Of a stretch of DNA of 64,000 bases, positions 45,790 through 54,484 are shown one piece after another. Made by a program: the position numbers and the translations under genes. The DNA comes from Roseitalea sp. MMSF_3546 (GTDB taxonomy: Bacteria > Pseudomonadota > Alphaproteobacteria > Rhizobiales > Rhizobiaceae): positions 41,120 through 105,119 of the forward strand of contig NZ_JASHKB010000013.1 in the NCBI RefSeq assembly GCF_030732865.1. The letters run 5' to 3'. The notes under the pieces were generated by a model. It was not told the DNA's origin. It searched no databases and saw nothing but the letters and a program-made list of their open reading frames with translations. Within the stretch, counting starts at the first letter, position 1; every line of letters begins with the position of its first letter.

Positions 45790-46854
45790 CTAGTTCGTCG
45801 CGCTGTATTTTTCGATAGCCGAGCGTGCCTTTTCGAGGAGCGCGGCGCCGTCGATGCCCCTTTCATCCATCTCGGCGATCCAGGCGTCGATGACCGGCGC
45901 CGCCGCCGCCTGCCAGCGGGCCAGCTCCTCGCCTTCGATGCGCACGATCGTGTTGCCGCGATCGGTGGCGATCTTGCGCGCCGGCGCGTCGAACTGTTCC
46001 ATCACCGCGCCCCAGGCGCCGGACAGCTCGCCGCCCGAATTGGCGTCGATCACCGCCTTCAGATCGTCGGGCAGGCGCTCATAGCTGCGCTTGTTCATCG
46101 CCAGGATGAAGGCGGCGGTATAGAACATCGTCTCGCCGCCGAACTCGGTGTGGGTTTCGGTCAATTCGGCAACGCGCAGCGAGGGTGTCACCTCCCAGGG
46201 CACCACGGCGCCATCGATGACGCCCTTTGACAGCGATTCGGGGATGGCCGGCACCGGCATGCCGATCGCCGTCGCCCCCAACTCGCCCAGCAGCTTGTTG
46301 GTGACCCGCGTCGGCGCGCGCAGCTTGAGCCGCGCCATGTTGTCGAGCGACCGGACGCCTTCGCCCTTGGCATGGATGACGCCGGGGCCGTGCACCCAGG
46401 TCGCGATCATGTGGTAGTCGCGGAAGTCGGTGTCCTTCATTTCGGTTTCGAACACCTCCCAGAAGGCACGCGAGGTCGCCTCGGCCGACGTGCCCGTGAA
46501 CGGCAGTTCGAACACCTCCACCCGCGGGAACAGACCGGGCGTGTAGCCGGGCAGGGTGTAGACGAGGTCGACCACGCCGTCGCGCACCTGCGAGACCAGT
46601 TCCGTGGGGCGGCCGCCCAGCGCCATCGCCGAATAGATCTCGATCGCGATGCGCCCGTCCGATTCGGCCTCGATCTTCTCGGCCCAGGGCTCCAGAAGCT
46701 GGGCGGGAACCGTCGATTGCGGCGGCAGGAACTGGTGCAGCCGCAACGTCACGTCCTGGCCGGACGCTGCCGCCACCGTGCCGAGCATTGCCAGCGCGGC
46801 GAGCGCCGCAGCGCCCGCCACCCTCGCCGCGGCCCGATTCCTGCCAGTTGCCAT
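45790..46854 (-). CDS. TRAP transporter substrate-binding protein (DctP family), orphan
   Basis: A 354-residue periplasmic protein. The signal peptide ends GTVAAASGQ. The mature fold matches DctP: LRLHQFLPPQSTVPAQLLEPWAEKI (shown in part), a conserved R in LKLRAPTRVTNKLL, and GVIDGAVVPWEV. It captures an organic acid or similar solute for a TRAP membrane unit. No DctQ or DctM gene is next to it, so its partner must be elsewhere. Confidence 0.87.
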   Translation of the reverse strand: MATGRNRAAARVAGAAALAALAMLGTVAAASGQDVTLRLHQFLPPQSTVPAQLLEPWAEKIEAESDGRIAIEIYSAMALGGRPTELVSQVRDGVVDLVYTLPGYTPGLFPRVEVFELPFTGTSAEATSRAFWEVFETEMKDTDFRDYHMIATWVHGPGVIHAKGEGVRSLDNMARLKLRAPTRVTNKLLGELGATAIGMPVPAIPESLSKGVIDGAVVPWEVTPSLRVAELTETHTEFGGETMFYTAAFILAMNKRSYERLPDDLKAVIDANSGGELSGAWGAVMEQFDAPARKIATDRGNTIVRIEGEELARWQAAAAPVIDAWIAEMDERGIDGAALLEKARSAIEKYSATN

Positions 46855-46974
46855 CGCTGCGCACTCCCTGCCATGTCGACGCCGCCGACATTAGCTGTGG
46901 CACTTTCATAATCAAGCCGTCTGCGACCGCGGCGCCCCATTGGGCAGGCGGGCGCATTGGCCTATCATGCGGCC

Positions 46975-48777
46975 ATGGCAATCCGTCGTCTCCAGGAGGT
47001 CGTGGTCAACCGGATCGCCGCCGGCGAGGTCGTCGAGCGGCCGGCCTCCGTCGTCAAGGAACTGGTCGAGAACGCCATCGACGCGGGCGCCCGGCGCATC
47101 GACATCGCCACCGCCGGCGGCGGCAAGGCGCTGATTCGCGTCATCGACGACGGCCATGGCATGGCGGCGGCGGAACTGGCGCTTGCGGTGTCGCGTCATT
47201 GCACCTCCAAGCTCGAGGGCGGGCTCGATGCCATCGCAACGCTCGGCTTTCGCGGCGAGGCGCTGCCCTCGATCGGCTCGGTGGCGCACCTGTCGCTGCG
47301 CTCGCGGCGCCATGACGGCGGCGACGGCGCCGAGATCGTCGTCGACGGCGGCGCGGTGGGCGGGCCGCGCCCGGCCGCCTGCAATCCGGGCACGCGCGTC
47401 CAGGTGCGCGATCTGTTCCTTGCAACGCCGGCCCGGCTGAAGTTCCTGAAGACCGACCGCGCCGAGAACGCGGCGATCACCGACGTTGTCCGCCGCATCG
47501 CGCTGGCCTGCCCGCGAGTCGCCTTTGCGCTGTCCGGGCCGGATCGCGCCACGCTGGATCTGCCGGCGACGGTCGAGCCGGCGCAGCGCATCGCCCAGGT
47601 GATGGGCGCGGACTTCATCGACAACGCGCTCGACATCGCGGCCGAGCGCGAGGGCGTGCGCCTTTGGGGGTTCGTCAGCCTGCCCAGCTATCACCGCGGC
47701 GCGGCGAGCATGCAGTTCGTCCATGTCAACGGCCGGCCCGTGCGCGACCGCCAGCTGCTGGGCGCGCTGCGCGGCGGATATGCCGATTTCCTGGCCCGCG
47801 ACCGGCATCCGCTGGCCGCGCTCTTCATCGAGATCGATCCGGCTCTGGTCGACGTCAACGTCCACCCGGCCAAGGCCGATGTGCGCTTTCGCGATCCGGG
47901 TCTGGTGCGCGGGCTGATCGTCGGCGCGGTGCGCCAGGCGCTCACGCAAACGGGCCTGCGCCCCTCGACCGGCGATGCCGGGCGGCTCGCCGCCGCCTTC
48001 GTGCCCGGCGACGCCGCCGCGCCGCAACGGCCGGCCTTTGCCAATGGCGGCGGGGCAAGCCCGCCCGCCGGCTGGCAGGCCCCGTTCGATGGCGGCGGCT
48101 TTGCCGAGACCGGTCAGGCCCCGCTCGTCGATGCCGGCCCGTCGGCACGCGCCGCTACGGGCGATGATGACGGTCCGGCCCGCAGCCATCGGCTGGGCGC
48201 GGCGCGCGCGCAGATCCATGCGACCTACATCCTCGCCCAGACCGCCGATTCGCTGGTGCTCGTCGACCAGCATGCCGCCCATGAGCGTCTGGTCTACGAG
48301 GCGCTCAAGACGGCCATGGCCGACCGCGAACTGCCCGCGCAGATGCTGCTGGTTCCCGAGATCGTCGACCTTGACCCGGACCGCGCCGCGGCGCTGTGCG
48401 GTGAGGCCGAAACGCTCGCCCGCTTCGGCCTTGTCATCGAGCCCTTCGGCCCCGGCGCCGTCGCGGTGCGCGGCACGCCGGCCATGCTCGGCGAAACCGA
48501 TGCGGCCGGCCTTGTGCGCGATCTCGCCGACACGCTGGAGCCCGCTGGCGGCGGCGATGGCGCGGCCGATCCCCTGCACGCCCGGCTCGCGGCGGTCGCC
48601 TCGACCATGGCCTGCCACGGCTCGGTGCGTGCCGGCCGGGTCATGCGCCCCGAGGAAATGAACGCGCTGCTGCGCCAGATGGAGGCGACGCCCGGCGCCG
48701 GCACCTGCAATCACGGCCGGCCGACCTTCATCGAACTCAAGCGCGCCGATATTGAAAAGCTGTTCGGCCGGCGCTAA
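46975..48777 (+). CDS. mutL: DNA mismatch repair protein MutL
   Basis: A 600-residue MutL. The N-terminal GHKL ATPase has [20 protein letters not shown] and [14 protein letters not shown] low-complexity linker lies at about residues 335-405. The C-terminal domain carries the endonuclease motif [12 protein letters not shown] (about residue 430) and the ACHGSVRAG and CNHGRP elements, so it should be the nicking type expected where MutH is absent. ATG 46975 is chosen; six codons of upstream frame have no homology value. Confidence 0.95.
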   Translation: MAIRRLQEVVVNRIAAGEVVERPASVVKELVENAIDAGARRIDIATAGGGKALIRVIDDGHGMAAAELALAVSRHCTSKLEGGLDAIATLGFRGEALPSIGSVAHLSLRSRRHDGGDGAEIVVDGGAVGGPRPAACNPGTRVQVRDLFLATPARLKFLKTDRAENAAITDVVRRIALACPRVAFALSGPDRATLDLPATVEPAQRIAQVMGADFIDNALDIAAEREGVRLWGFVSLPSYHRGAASMQFVHVNGRPVRDRQLLGALRGGYADFLARDRHPLAALFIEIDPALVDVNVHPAKADVRFRDPGLVRGLIVGAVRQALTQTGLRPSTGDAGRLAAAFVPGDAAAPQRPAFANGGGASPPAGWQAPFDGGGFAETGQAPLVDAGPSARAATGDDDGPARSHRLGAARAQIHATYILAQTADSLVLVDQHAAHERLVYEALKTAMADRELPAQMLLVPEIVDLDPDRAAALCGEAETLARFGLVIEPFGPGAVAVRGTPAMLGETDAAGLVRDLADTLEPAGGGDGAADPLHARLAAVASTMACHGSVRAGRVMRPEEMNALLRQMEATPGAGTCNHGRPTFIELKRADIEKLFGRR

Positions 48778-48797
48778 GTCATGCCATCGAGAGCGCC

Positions 48798-49019
48798 ATG
48801 AACATTCACGACATTCCCCATTCCAGCGAGGCCCGGGTCCGGTTCCTCGACGCCGATTTCCGGGTGATCACGCCGGGCACCTTCGTGCGTTGCGCGATCA
48901 CCGGCAAGCCGATCCCGATCGACGAGTTGCGCTACTGGAGCGTCGAGCGCCAGCAGGCCTATGTCGATGTGCACGCCTCGCTGGAGGCCGAGCGCCGCGC
49001 CGGCCGGCTGCCCGCCTGA
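48798..49019 (+). CDS. DUF2093 small protein
   Basis: A 73-residue protein, full length for DUF2093. It contains ARVRFLDADFRVITPGTFVRC and ITGKPIPIDELRYWSVERQQAY. Its Cys and compact fold suggest a small metal- or RNA-binding role, but the function is unknown. The family sits between mutL and lpxK in many rhizobial genomes, as here. Confidence 0.85.
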   Translation: MNIHDIPHSSEARVRFLDADFRVITPGTFVRCAITGKPIPIDELRYWSVERQQAYVDVHASLEAERRAGRLPA

Positions 49020-49030
49020 GGCCGGTCCCG

Positions 49031-50065
49031 CTACCGCCCGTTGACCCGCCGCTCCCGATAGCCCGCCAGCGTCGCATCGATGATCGCAGCAAGGCTCGCC
49101 GCGCTCTCGAAGACAAGGCGCACCGGCACGGCATGGGACAGCGCGCGCAGTTCGGCGAGCGGGCCTTCCGAATAGCTCAGCCGGACCTGGTCCTTGTGCG
49201 TGGTCACAAGCCCCAGCCGGTCGTCCTCGGCCGCCGCGAGCAGGCTTCTTGCATCCTGTTCGGTGAACATGTGGTGATCGCCGAAGCTGCGCCGCGCGAT
49301 GATCCTCAGGCCCAGTTCCTCGACGCTGGAAAAGAACTTGTTTGGATCGCCGATGCCGCAATAGGCGAGCACGCGCTTGTGGCGCAGGCCCTTGGGTTTT
49401 TGCGGCACCAGCGCGGCATGCAGGATCGGTTTGGCCGCCTGCGCCGCCACGCGAACGGCGCGTCCGGCGGCGGCGCCCTCGCCGATGCAGATCACCTGGT
49501 CGGCCAGCCGCATCTGGTCGCGCAGCGGCGCGCGCAGCGGACCGGCCGGGATCACCCGGCCATTGCCGATGCCGCGGCGCGCATCGATCGTGATCAGAGC
49601 ATGGTCGATGTGCACGGACCGGCTCTGGAACCCGTCATCCATGATGATGAAATTGGCGCCCGCATCGATCAGCGCCCGCGCGCTTCGGGCCCTGTCGGCG
49701 CCGATCGCGGTGGGTGCGGCGCGCGCGAGCAGCAGCGCCTCGTCGCCCACCGAACGCGCGATGTCGTTTTCCGCGTCGACGATGTGCGTGCGCGCATGCG
49801 TGCCGCCATAGCCGCGCGAGACGAATCCCGGCCTGAGCCCGCGCGCCGACACCGCCTCGGCGATGGCGAGCGCGGTCGGGGTCTTGCCGGTACCGCCGAC
49901 GGTCAGATTGCCGACGCAAAGGACCGGCGCGGCCACGGCCGATGGCCGGGCGCGGTCCATGCGGCGCAGCGCCAGCCGGCCATAACCCCAGGCAAGCGGC
50001 GCGAGCAGCCGGGCCTGCAGACCCGGCTCCCGATACCAGAAGGGCGGCGCCTCATTGCCAGCCAT
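49031..50065 (-). CDS. lpxK: Tetraacyldisaccharide 4'-kinase
   Basis: A 344-residue inner-membrane-associated kinase. The P-loop is VGNLTVGGTGKTP, followed by GFVSRGYGG, the DDGFQ element (IIMDDGFQSRSVHID) and GPLRAPL. It phosphorylates the 4' position of the lipid A precursor. ATG 50065 overlaps the end of waaA by 14 bases, so the two are co-translated in lipid A-Kdo assembly. Confidence 0.95.
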   Translation of the reverse strand: MAGNEAPPFWYREPGLQARLLAPLAWGYGRLALRRMDRARPSAVAAPVLCVGNLTVGGTGKTPTALAIAEAVSARGLRPGFVSRGYGGTHARTHIVDAENDIARSVGDEALLLARAAPTAIGADRARSARALIDAGANFIIMDDGFQSRSVHIDHALITIDARRGIGNGRVIPAGPLRAPLRDQMRLADQVICIGEGAAAGRAVRVAAQAAKPILHAALVPQKPKGLRHKRVLAYCGIGDPNKFFSSVEELGLRIIARRSFGDHHMFTEQDARSLLAAAEDDRLGLVTTHKDQVRLSYSEGPLAELRALSHAVPVRLVFESAASLAAIIDATLAGYRERRVNGR

Positions 50066-51431
50066 GGCCGGAAGAGCCCGAAGCCGCCTGCGCCTGGCGC
50101 GGATCGGGCGGCAGGGACTGATGCTGCGCACCGGCGAGGCTGGCCTCGACGAGCAGCGGCTGCACGAACGGGCTCAGCGTCGCCCAGGTACGTTCCAGCG
50201 CGCCCTCCATGTCGGCGACGACGCCCTGGCCCGCCTTGGCCATGGCGCTGCACAGCGCCTTGTTGCCGAGCATGTGGTTGACCGCCTTGGCCAGCCCGCG
50301 ATCGTCCTCGATCACGCGCGCCGCCCGGGCCTCGTGGAACTTGGCGTAGATTTCCTCGAAATTGGAAAGGTTCGGACCGGTCAGCACGGCGCAGCCCAGC
50401 ATGGCCGGCTCGAGCGGGTTCTGCCCGCCATCGGCGGTCAGCGACCGGCCGACGAAGGCGATCTCGCCCATGCGCAGGTAAAGGCCCATCTCGCCGATCG
50501 TATCGCCCAGGAAGATGTCGGTATCGGCGCCGGGCAGCGTGTCGCGCGTGCGCCGCGCCACGCGCAGGTCGAGCCGGTTGAGCATCTCGACGATCTCGTC
50601 GCCGCGCGCCGGATGGCGCGGCACGATCACCGTCAGCAGTTGCGGCCAAAGCTTCTTGAGCGCCCGGTGCACGCGCGCCGCCGCCACTTCCTCGCCCTCA
50701 TGGGTGGATATGGCGAGCCACACCGGTCGGGAGGTCACGCGCCGCTCCATCTCCCTGATCAGCCCGGGGTCGACCGGGGGCAGCGGCACGTCCGCCTTCA
50801 GATTGCCCGACACGCTCACCGGCCGCGCGCCGAGCGTCAGGAAGCGCTCGGCGTCGACCTCGGTCTGCGCGGCGACATGGGCGAAGTTCTCGAACAGCGA
50901 TTCGGCCAGCGACATCCGTCTCTGCCAGCGCCGGAACGAGCGGTCCGACATGCGCCCGTTGATGAGCACCTGCGGAATGCGGCGCGCGCCCAGTTCGAGG
51001 ATCGTCATCGGCCAGATTTCCGATTCGGCGAACACCGCCAGATCCGGTTTCCAGTATTGCAGGAAGCGGCTCACCGCCGGCTTGAGGTCGAGCGGCACAT
51101 ATTGGTGCAGCACGCTGTCGCCGAAGCGTTCGCTGGCCAGCGCCGCCGAGGTCACCGTGCCGGTGGTCAGGACCACGTTGATGTGGTGCGATCGCAGCCG
51201 GTGGATCAGCGCGGCCACCGCGCCGGTTTCGCCGACCGAGACCGCGTGCACCCAGACCAGCGGCCCCGGCGGCCGGGCCACCGAGGGCTTGCCGTAGCGC
51301 TCGCCGCGCCGCTCGTGCTGTTCCTTGCCGCGCGTGGCGCGCATTGCGACATAAACGCCGATGAGCGGATAGGCGGCCGCGCCCGCCCAGCGATAGGCCT
51401 GCAGCGCGGTGCGCGCCCAACGCTCACTCAT
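50052..51431 (-). CDS. waaA: 3-deoxy-D-manno-octulosonic acid transferase
   Basis: A 459-residue glycosyltransferase of the KdtA family. An N-terminal membrane anchor precedes LVWVHAVSVGETGAV, then FAESEIWPMTI, LINGRMSDRSFRRW, VWLAISTHEGEE and the acceptor-side DTIGEMGLYLRMGEIAFVGRS region (given in part). It adds Kdo to lipid IVA. It lies directly upstream of lpxK. The usual rhizobial acyltransferase gene before it is missing here. Confidence 0.94.
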   Translation of the reverse strand: MSERWARTALQAYRWAGAAAYPLIGVYVAMRATRGKEQHERRGERYGKPSVARPPGPLVWVHAVSVGETGAVAALIHRLRSHHINVVLTTGTVTSAALASERFGDSVLHQYVPLDLKPAVSRFLQYWKPDLAVFAESEIWPMTILELGARRIPQVLINGRMSDRSFRRWQRRMSLAESLFENFAHVAAQTEVDAERFLTLGARPVSVSGNLKADVPLPPVDPGLIREMERRVTSRPVWLAISTHEGEEVAAARVHRALKKLWPQLLTVIVPRHPARGDEIVEMLNRLDLRVARRTRDTLPGADTDIFLGDTIGEMGLYLRMGEIAFVGRSLTADGGQNPLEPAMLGCAVLTGPNLSNFEEIYAKFHEARAARVIEDDRGLAKAVNHMLGNKALCSAMAKAGQGVVADMEGALERTWATLSPFVQPLLVEASLAGAQHQSLPPDPRQAQAASGSSGHGWQ

Positions 51432-51735
51432 CGGTCAGGGTCCGGTGCAAGTCGGTGTGTCCATCAGATGTCTTCGTCGCCCGCCCCGGACCGCAGAACG
51501 CGCCGCCGGACAAGGGATCCAAGCATTGCCAGCGGATCATGGCGACATATGGTTCTCGTCTTCGCTGTCTTGTTATGCGCAACATCTTCCGGTTGCAGAA
51601 CCGCAGGCCGCCGCGTTTGCAGTCGCCTCGACACGAAACGGATCAAGACGCCAATTCGATTTCAGTTTCAGGGATTTGTGCACCGATTGCAAGCGCACTC
51701 ATGGGTCTGGCCGCCGGACATGCGACCGCCTCCGG
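51432..51735. other. 304-bp gap without a supported gene between waaA and DUF4170
   Basis: No frame here looks like a gene. The best frames are a 94-codon plus-strand frame from 51455 and a 60-codon minus-strand frame ending at 51464; neither matches a known family or has a convincing ribosome site. The stretch is less GC-rich than the surroundings. In many relatives a DUF374 lysophospholipid acyltransferase-like gene occupies this position. Confidence 0.5.
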
Positions 51736-51972
51736 CTAGGTGTCGTCCGGTTCGAGCAGGCGGTGCAGGTGAACGACGAAATAGCGCATATGGGCATTGT
51801 CGACGGTCTGCTGCGCCTTGGCCCGCCACGCCTCGACCGCCTTGGCGTAATTGGGGTAGATACCGACGATATCGAGCGCCTCCAGATCGCGAAAGCGCAC
51901 CGCATCGGGCGATTCCAGTTCGCCGCCGAACACCAGATGAAGCAGTTGCCGGTCCTGATCGCTCTCTGACAT
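51736..51972 (-). CDS. DUF4170 small protein
   Basis: A 78-residue protein matching the DUF4170 family over its full length (LHLVFGGELESPDAVRFRDL, VGIYPNYAKAVEAWRAKAQ, AHMRYFVVHLHRLLEP). Its function is unknown. It is a regular neighbour of lipid A genes and cysQ in Rhizobiales. ATG 51972 is the family start; the open frame continues upstream as a shadow. Confidence 0.85.
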   Translation of the reverse strand: MSESDQDRQLLHLVFGGELESPDAVRFRDLEALDIVGIYPNYAKAVEAWRAKAQQTVDNAHMRYFVVHLHRLLEPDDT

Positions 51973-52028
51973 GGCTGTCGTCCTCGCGCCCCTTGAGACA
52001 ATCGTCGATCGCACGCCGATCAGCCCAC

Positions 52029-52835
52029 CTAACCCACTGCCTGGCCGGCCACAACTCCCAACATCGTCCGATGCAGCAAGGGATGGCACGCCACCATGAC
52101 ATCCTTTTGCGGATCGCGCCCGTTCAGGGCGAGCGGTGCGCCGTCGGCATCGGTCAGAAGCCCGCCCGCCTCGTGCACGATCAGGTCGGCGGCGGCGACA
52201 TCCCAATCGGCCGAGGACGGCTTGACGAAGCTGGCATCCATGTCGCCGCGCGCAACCATGGCCAGCCTGTAGGCGAGCGAGGGAACATGGGTGTGGCGCT
52301 TGACGGCCAGGCCCGTCTGCGTGGCGAGCCGGTCCACCAGCCCGCGAGGGCCGCCGATCAGCGCCGGATCGCGCGGCGGCCGGACCGCGATCGGCGCGCC
52401 GTTGCACTCCGCGCCGCCGCCCCTGACCGCCTTGATCGTCTCGCCCAGGGCTGGGCATTCGAGCACGCCCGCCACCGGCCGGCCGGACTCGACCAGCGCC
52501 ACCGACACGCACCAGATCTCGTGTGCCTCGATGAAGGCTCGCGTGCCGTCGATGGGGTCGGCGATGAAGGTGCGCGGCGCGCCCATGCGGCCGGCAATGT
52601 CCGTGTCCGGGGTCTCCTCGGACAGCCAGCCATAGCCCGGCCGCGCCCCCAGCAGCGTCTCGCGCAGAAAGGCGTCGACGGCGAAGTCGGCCCTGGTGAC
52701 GGGCGATTCCCCGTCCTTCAGGCGCACGTCGAGATCGCGGCCGCCGAAATAGCGCATGGCCATGACGCCGGCCTCGTGCGCGATGGCGCCGATCAGCGCC
52801 AGTTCGTCCTCGAGCGGCGGCAGCTCCCGTGTCAT
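52029..52835 (-). CDS. cysQ: 3'(2'),5'-bisphosphate nucleotidase / inositol monophosphatase family
   Basis: A 268-residue Mg-dependent phosphatase. Metal motifs are WLSEET, DPIDGTRAFI and the C-terminal SADWDVAAADLI. It probably hydrolyses 3'-phosphoadenosine 5'-phosphate from sulfate assimilation (CysQ); an inositol-phosphatase role cannot be excluded. ATG 52835 lies 17 bases after the pmbA stop on the same strand. Confidence 0.88.
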   Translation of the reverse strand: MTRELPPLEDELALIGAIAHEAGVMAMRYFGGRDLDVRLKDGESPVTRADFAVDAFLRETLLGARPGYGWLSEETPDTDIAGRMGAPRTFIADPIDGTRAFIEAHEIWCVSVALVESGRPVAGVLECPALGETIKAVRGGGAECNGAPIAVRPPRDPALIGGPRGLVDRLATQTGLAVKRHTHVPSLAYRLAMVARGDMDASFVKPSSADWDVAAADLIVHEAGGLLTDADGAPLALNGRDPQKDVMVACHPLLHRTMLGVVAGQAVG

Positions 52836-52852
52836 GGGCTCGTGCCGACCGA

Positions 52853-54190
52853 TCACGTGCCTGCCAGCGTCATCGCTTCGATGACGAGCGTCGGCGCGGC
52901 CGTGGCGAAATTGCGGTCGATGTCGCTGGCCGGGATCATCGCCTTGAACATGTCCCTGAGATTGCCGGCGATGGTGACTTCCGAGACCGGATGGGTCAGT
53001 TCGCCCTTTTCGATCCAGAAGCCCGACGCGCCGCGGCTGTATTCGCCCGTCACCAGATTGACGCCCTGGCCGAACACCTCGGTGACGTAAAAGCCGGTGC
53101 CGACATCGCCGATCAGGTCCCGTGGCGTCCGCGGTCCGGGTTCGAGCGAAAGGTTTGTCGAGCCGGCATTGACCTGCGTGCCCGAGCGCACGCCACGGCC
53201 ATTGGTTTGAAGGCCCAGTTCGCGCCCCAGCGCGGTCGACAGGAACCATTGTTTCAGAACGCCGTCCTCGACCATGGTCAGCGGCTCGGCGGCCACGCCC
53301 TCGCCGTCGAACAGGCGCGAGCCCGCCCCGCGCGGCCGCTTGGGATCGTCGATCACGGTCACCGCCGGATTGGCGATCGCCTCGCCCATGGCGTTGTGCA
53401 GGAAGGTCGACTTGCGCGCCACCGCCGCGCCATTGATCGCCCCGGACAGATGGCCGAGCATGGAGCGCGCCACGCGCGGGTCGAGCACCGCCGTCACGCG
53501 CCCGGTCGGCATGCGGCGCGGGTTCAGCCGGCGCACCGTACGCTCGCCCGCCTTGCGCCCGATGGCCTCAGGCGCCTCCAGATCGGCGAAATGGGTGCGG
53601 CTGGAGAACTCGTAATCGCGCTCCATCGCCGTGCCCTCGCCGGCGATCACCGCCACCGAGCGGCCAAAGCGCGTGCCCTGATAAGCGCCCGAAAAGCCAT
53701 GCGAGGTGACCAGGACGAAGCCTGCGAGACCGGCCGAGGCGCTGCCACCGGAAGACTTCGTCACGCCTTCGACGCCAAGCGCCGCCGCCTCGGTAGCCAG
53801 CGCGTCCTCGGTCAGCTGCGCGGCGGAAACCTCGGTTGCGTCGTAAAGGTCGAGATCGGGCCAGTCCCTTGCCAGCCTGTCGGGGTCGGCAAGGCCGGCA
53901 TAGGGATCGACCGGCGAGACCCTCGCCATGGCGACGGCACGTTCGGCCAGCGCGGTGGCATCGGCCGAGGCCGCCGCCGAAACGCTGGCAACGCGCTGGC
54001 CGACGAACACACGCAGCGACATGTCATCGCTTTCCGATGCGTCGGTGCCCTCGACCGCGCCGTTGCGCACCGTCACTGCGCGCGAGCGCGAGCGCACCGT
54101 AACCGCGTCGGCGGCATCCGCGCCGGCCGTCTTGGCCGCCTCGACCAGCCGCGTTGCGCGGTCGAGCAGAAGTTGGGTGTGTTCGTCCAT
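52853..54190 (-). CDS. pmbA: TldD/PmbA family protein (TldE/PmbA type)
   Basis: A 445-residue protein of the TldD/PmbA family. It has AADAVTVRSRSRAVTVRNG near the start, GVEGVTKSSGGSASAG and the late NGRGVRSGTQVNAGSTNLS. The HExxxH zinc motif of TldD is absent, as expected of the PmbA/TldE partner. With TldD it forms a metalloprotease that processes peptides such as microcin precursors or antitoxins. ATG 54190 is preferred; ATG 54223 is also in frame. Confidence 0.9.
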   Translation of the reverse strand: MDEHTQLLLDRATRLVEAAKTAGADAADAVTVRSRSRAVTVRNGAVEGTDASESDDMSLRVFVGQRVASVSAAASADATALAERAVAMARVSPVDPYAGLADPDRLARDWPDLDLYDATEVSAAQLTEDALATEAAALGVEGVTKSSGGSASAGLAGFVLVTSHGFSGAYQGTRFGRSVAVIAGEGTAMERDYEFSSRTHFADLEAPEAIGRKAGERTVRRLNPRRMPTGRVTAVLDPRVARSMLGHLSGAINGAAVARKSTFLHNAMGEAIANPAVTVIDDPKRPRGAGSRLFDGEGVAAEPLTMVEDGVLKQWFLSTALGRELGLQTNGRGVRSGTQVNAGSTNLSLEPGPRTPRDLIGDVGTGFYVTEVFGQGVNLVTGEYSRGASGFWIEKGELTHPVSEVTIAGNLRDMFKAMIPASDIDRNFATAAPTLVIEAMTLAGT

Positions 54191-54484
54191 GGGTGTCGGT
54201 TCCGTTTGGAGGTCGGTCGGCATGCCGGGTTCGGCGATTGGGGACGCCTGCCCGGCAGCGGCATGGCTCGCCTTCATCTATTGCGCCGGCGGGGTCGCAT
54301 CAAGGTTGCGCGGGGCCGCCGTCAGCCTGCCGCTCATCGCGCCGTCATCTTCCCTTCTTGCGCATATGCACCCATTTGTTGCGTTCCTCGCCCGATGCGC
54401 CGACGATCGCACGGGCCGGGCGCAGACGGAACGGGCAAAGGCCCGCATTGCCTGGCGTGCCGGATTGATCTACGGGACAACACC

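Noticed and set aside
51542..51740. Possible short lipoprotein beginning MVLVFAVLLCATSSGC on the plus strand
   Set aside because: The frame has no ribosome site and continues as an antisense shadow of the next genes; a lipobox-like match of this length can arise by chance.
50055..53090. 1011-codon open frame on the plus strand
   Set aside because: Antisense to waaA, DUF4170, cysQ and part of pmbA, all clearly recognised families; no known domain in the plus frame.
52829..54484. Long upstream extension of the Kef antiporter frame
   Set aside because: It is antisense to pmbA and lacks family similarity; the antiporter fold starts at ATG 54485.
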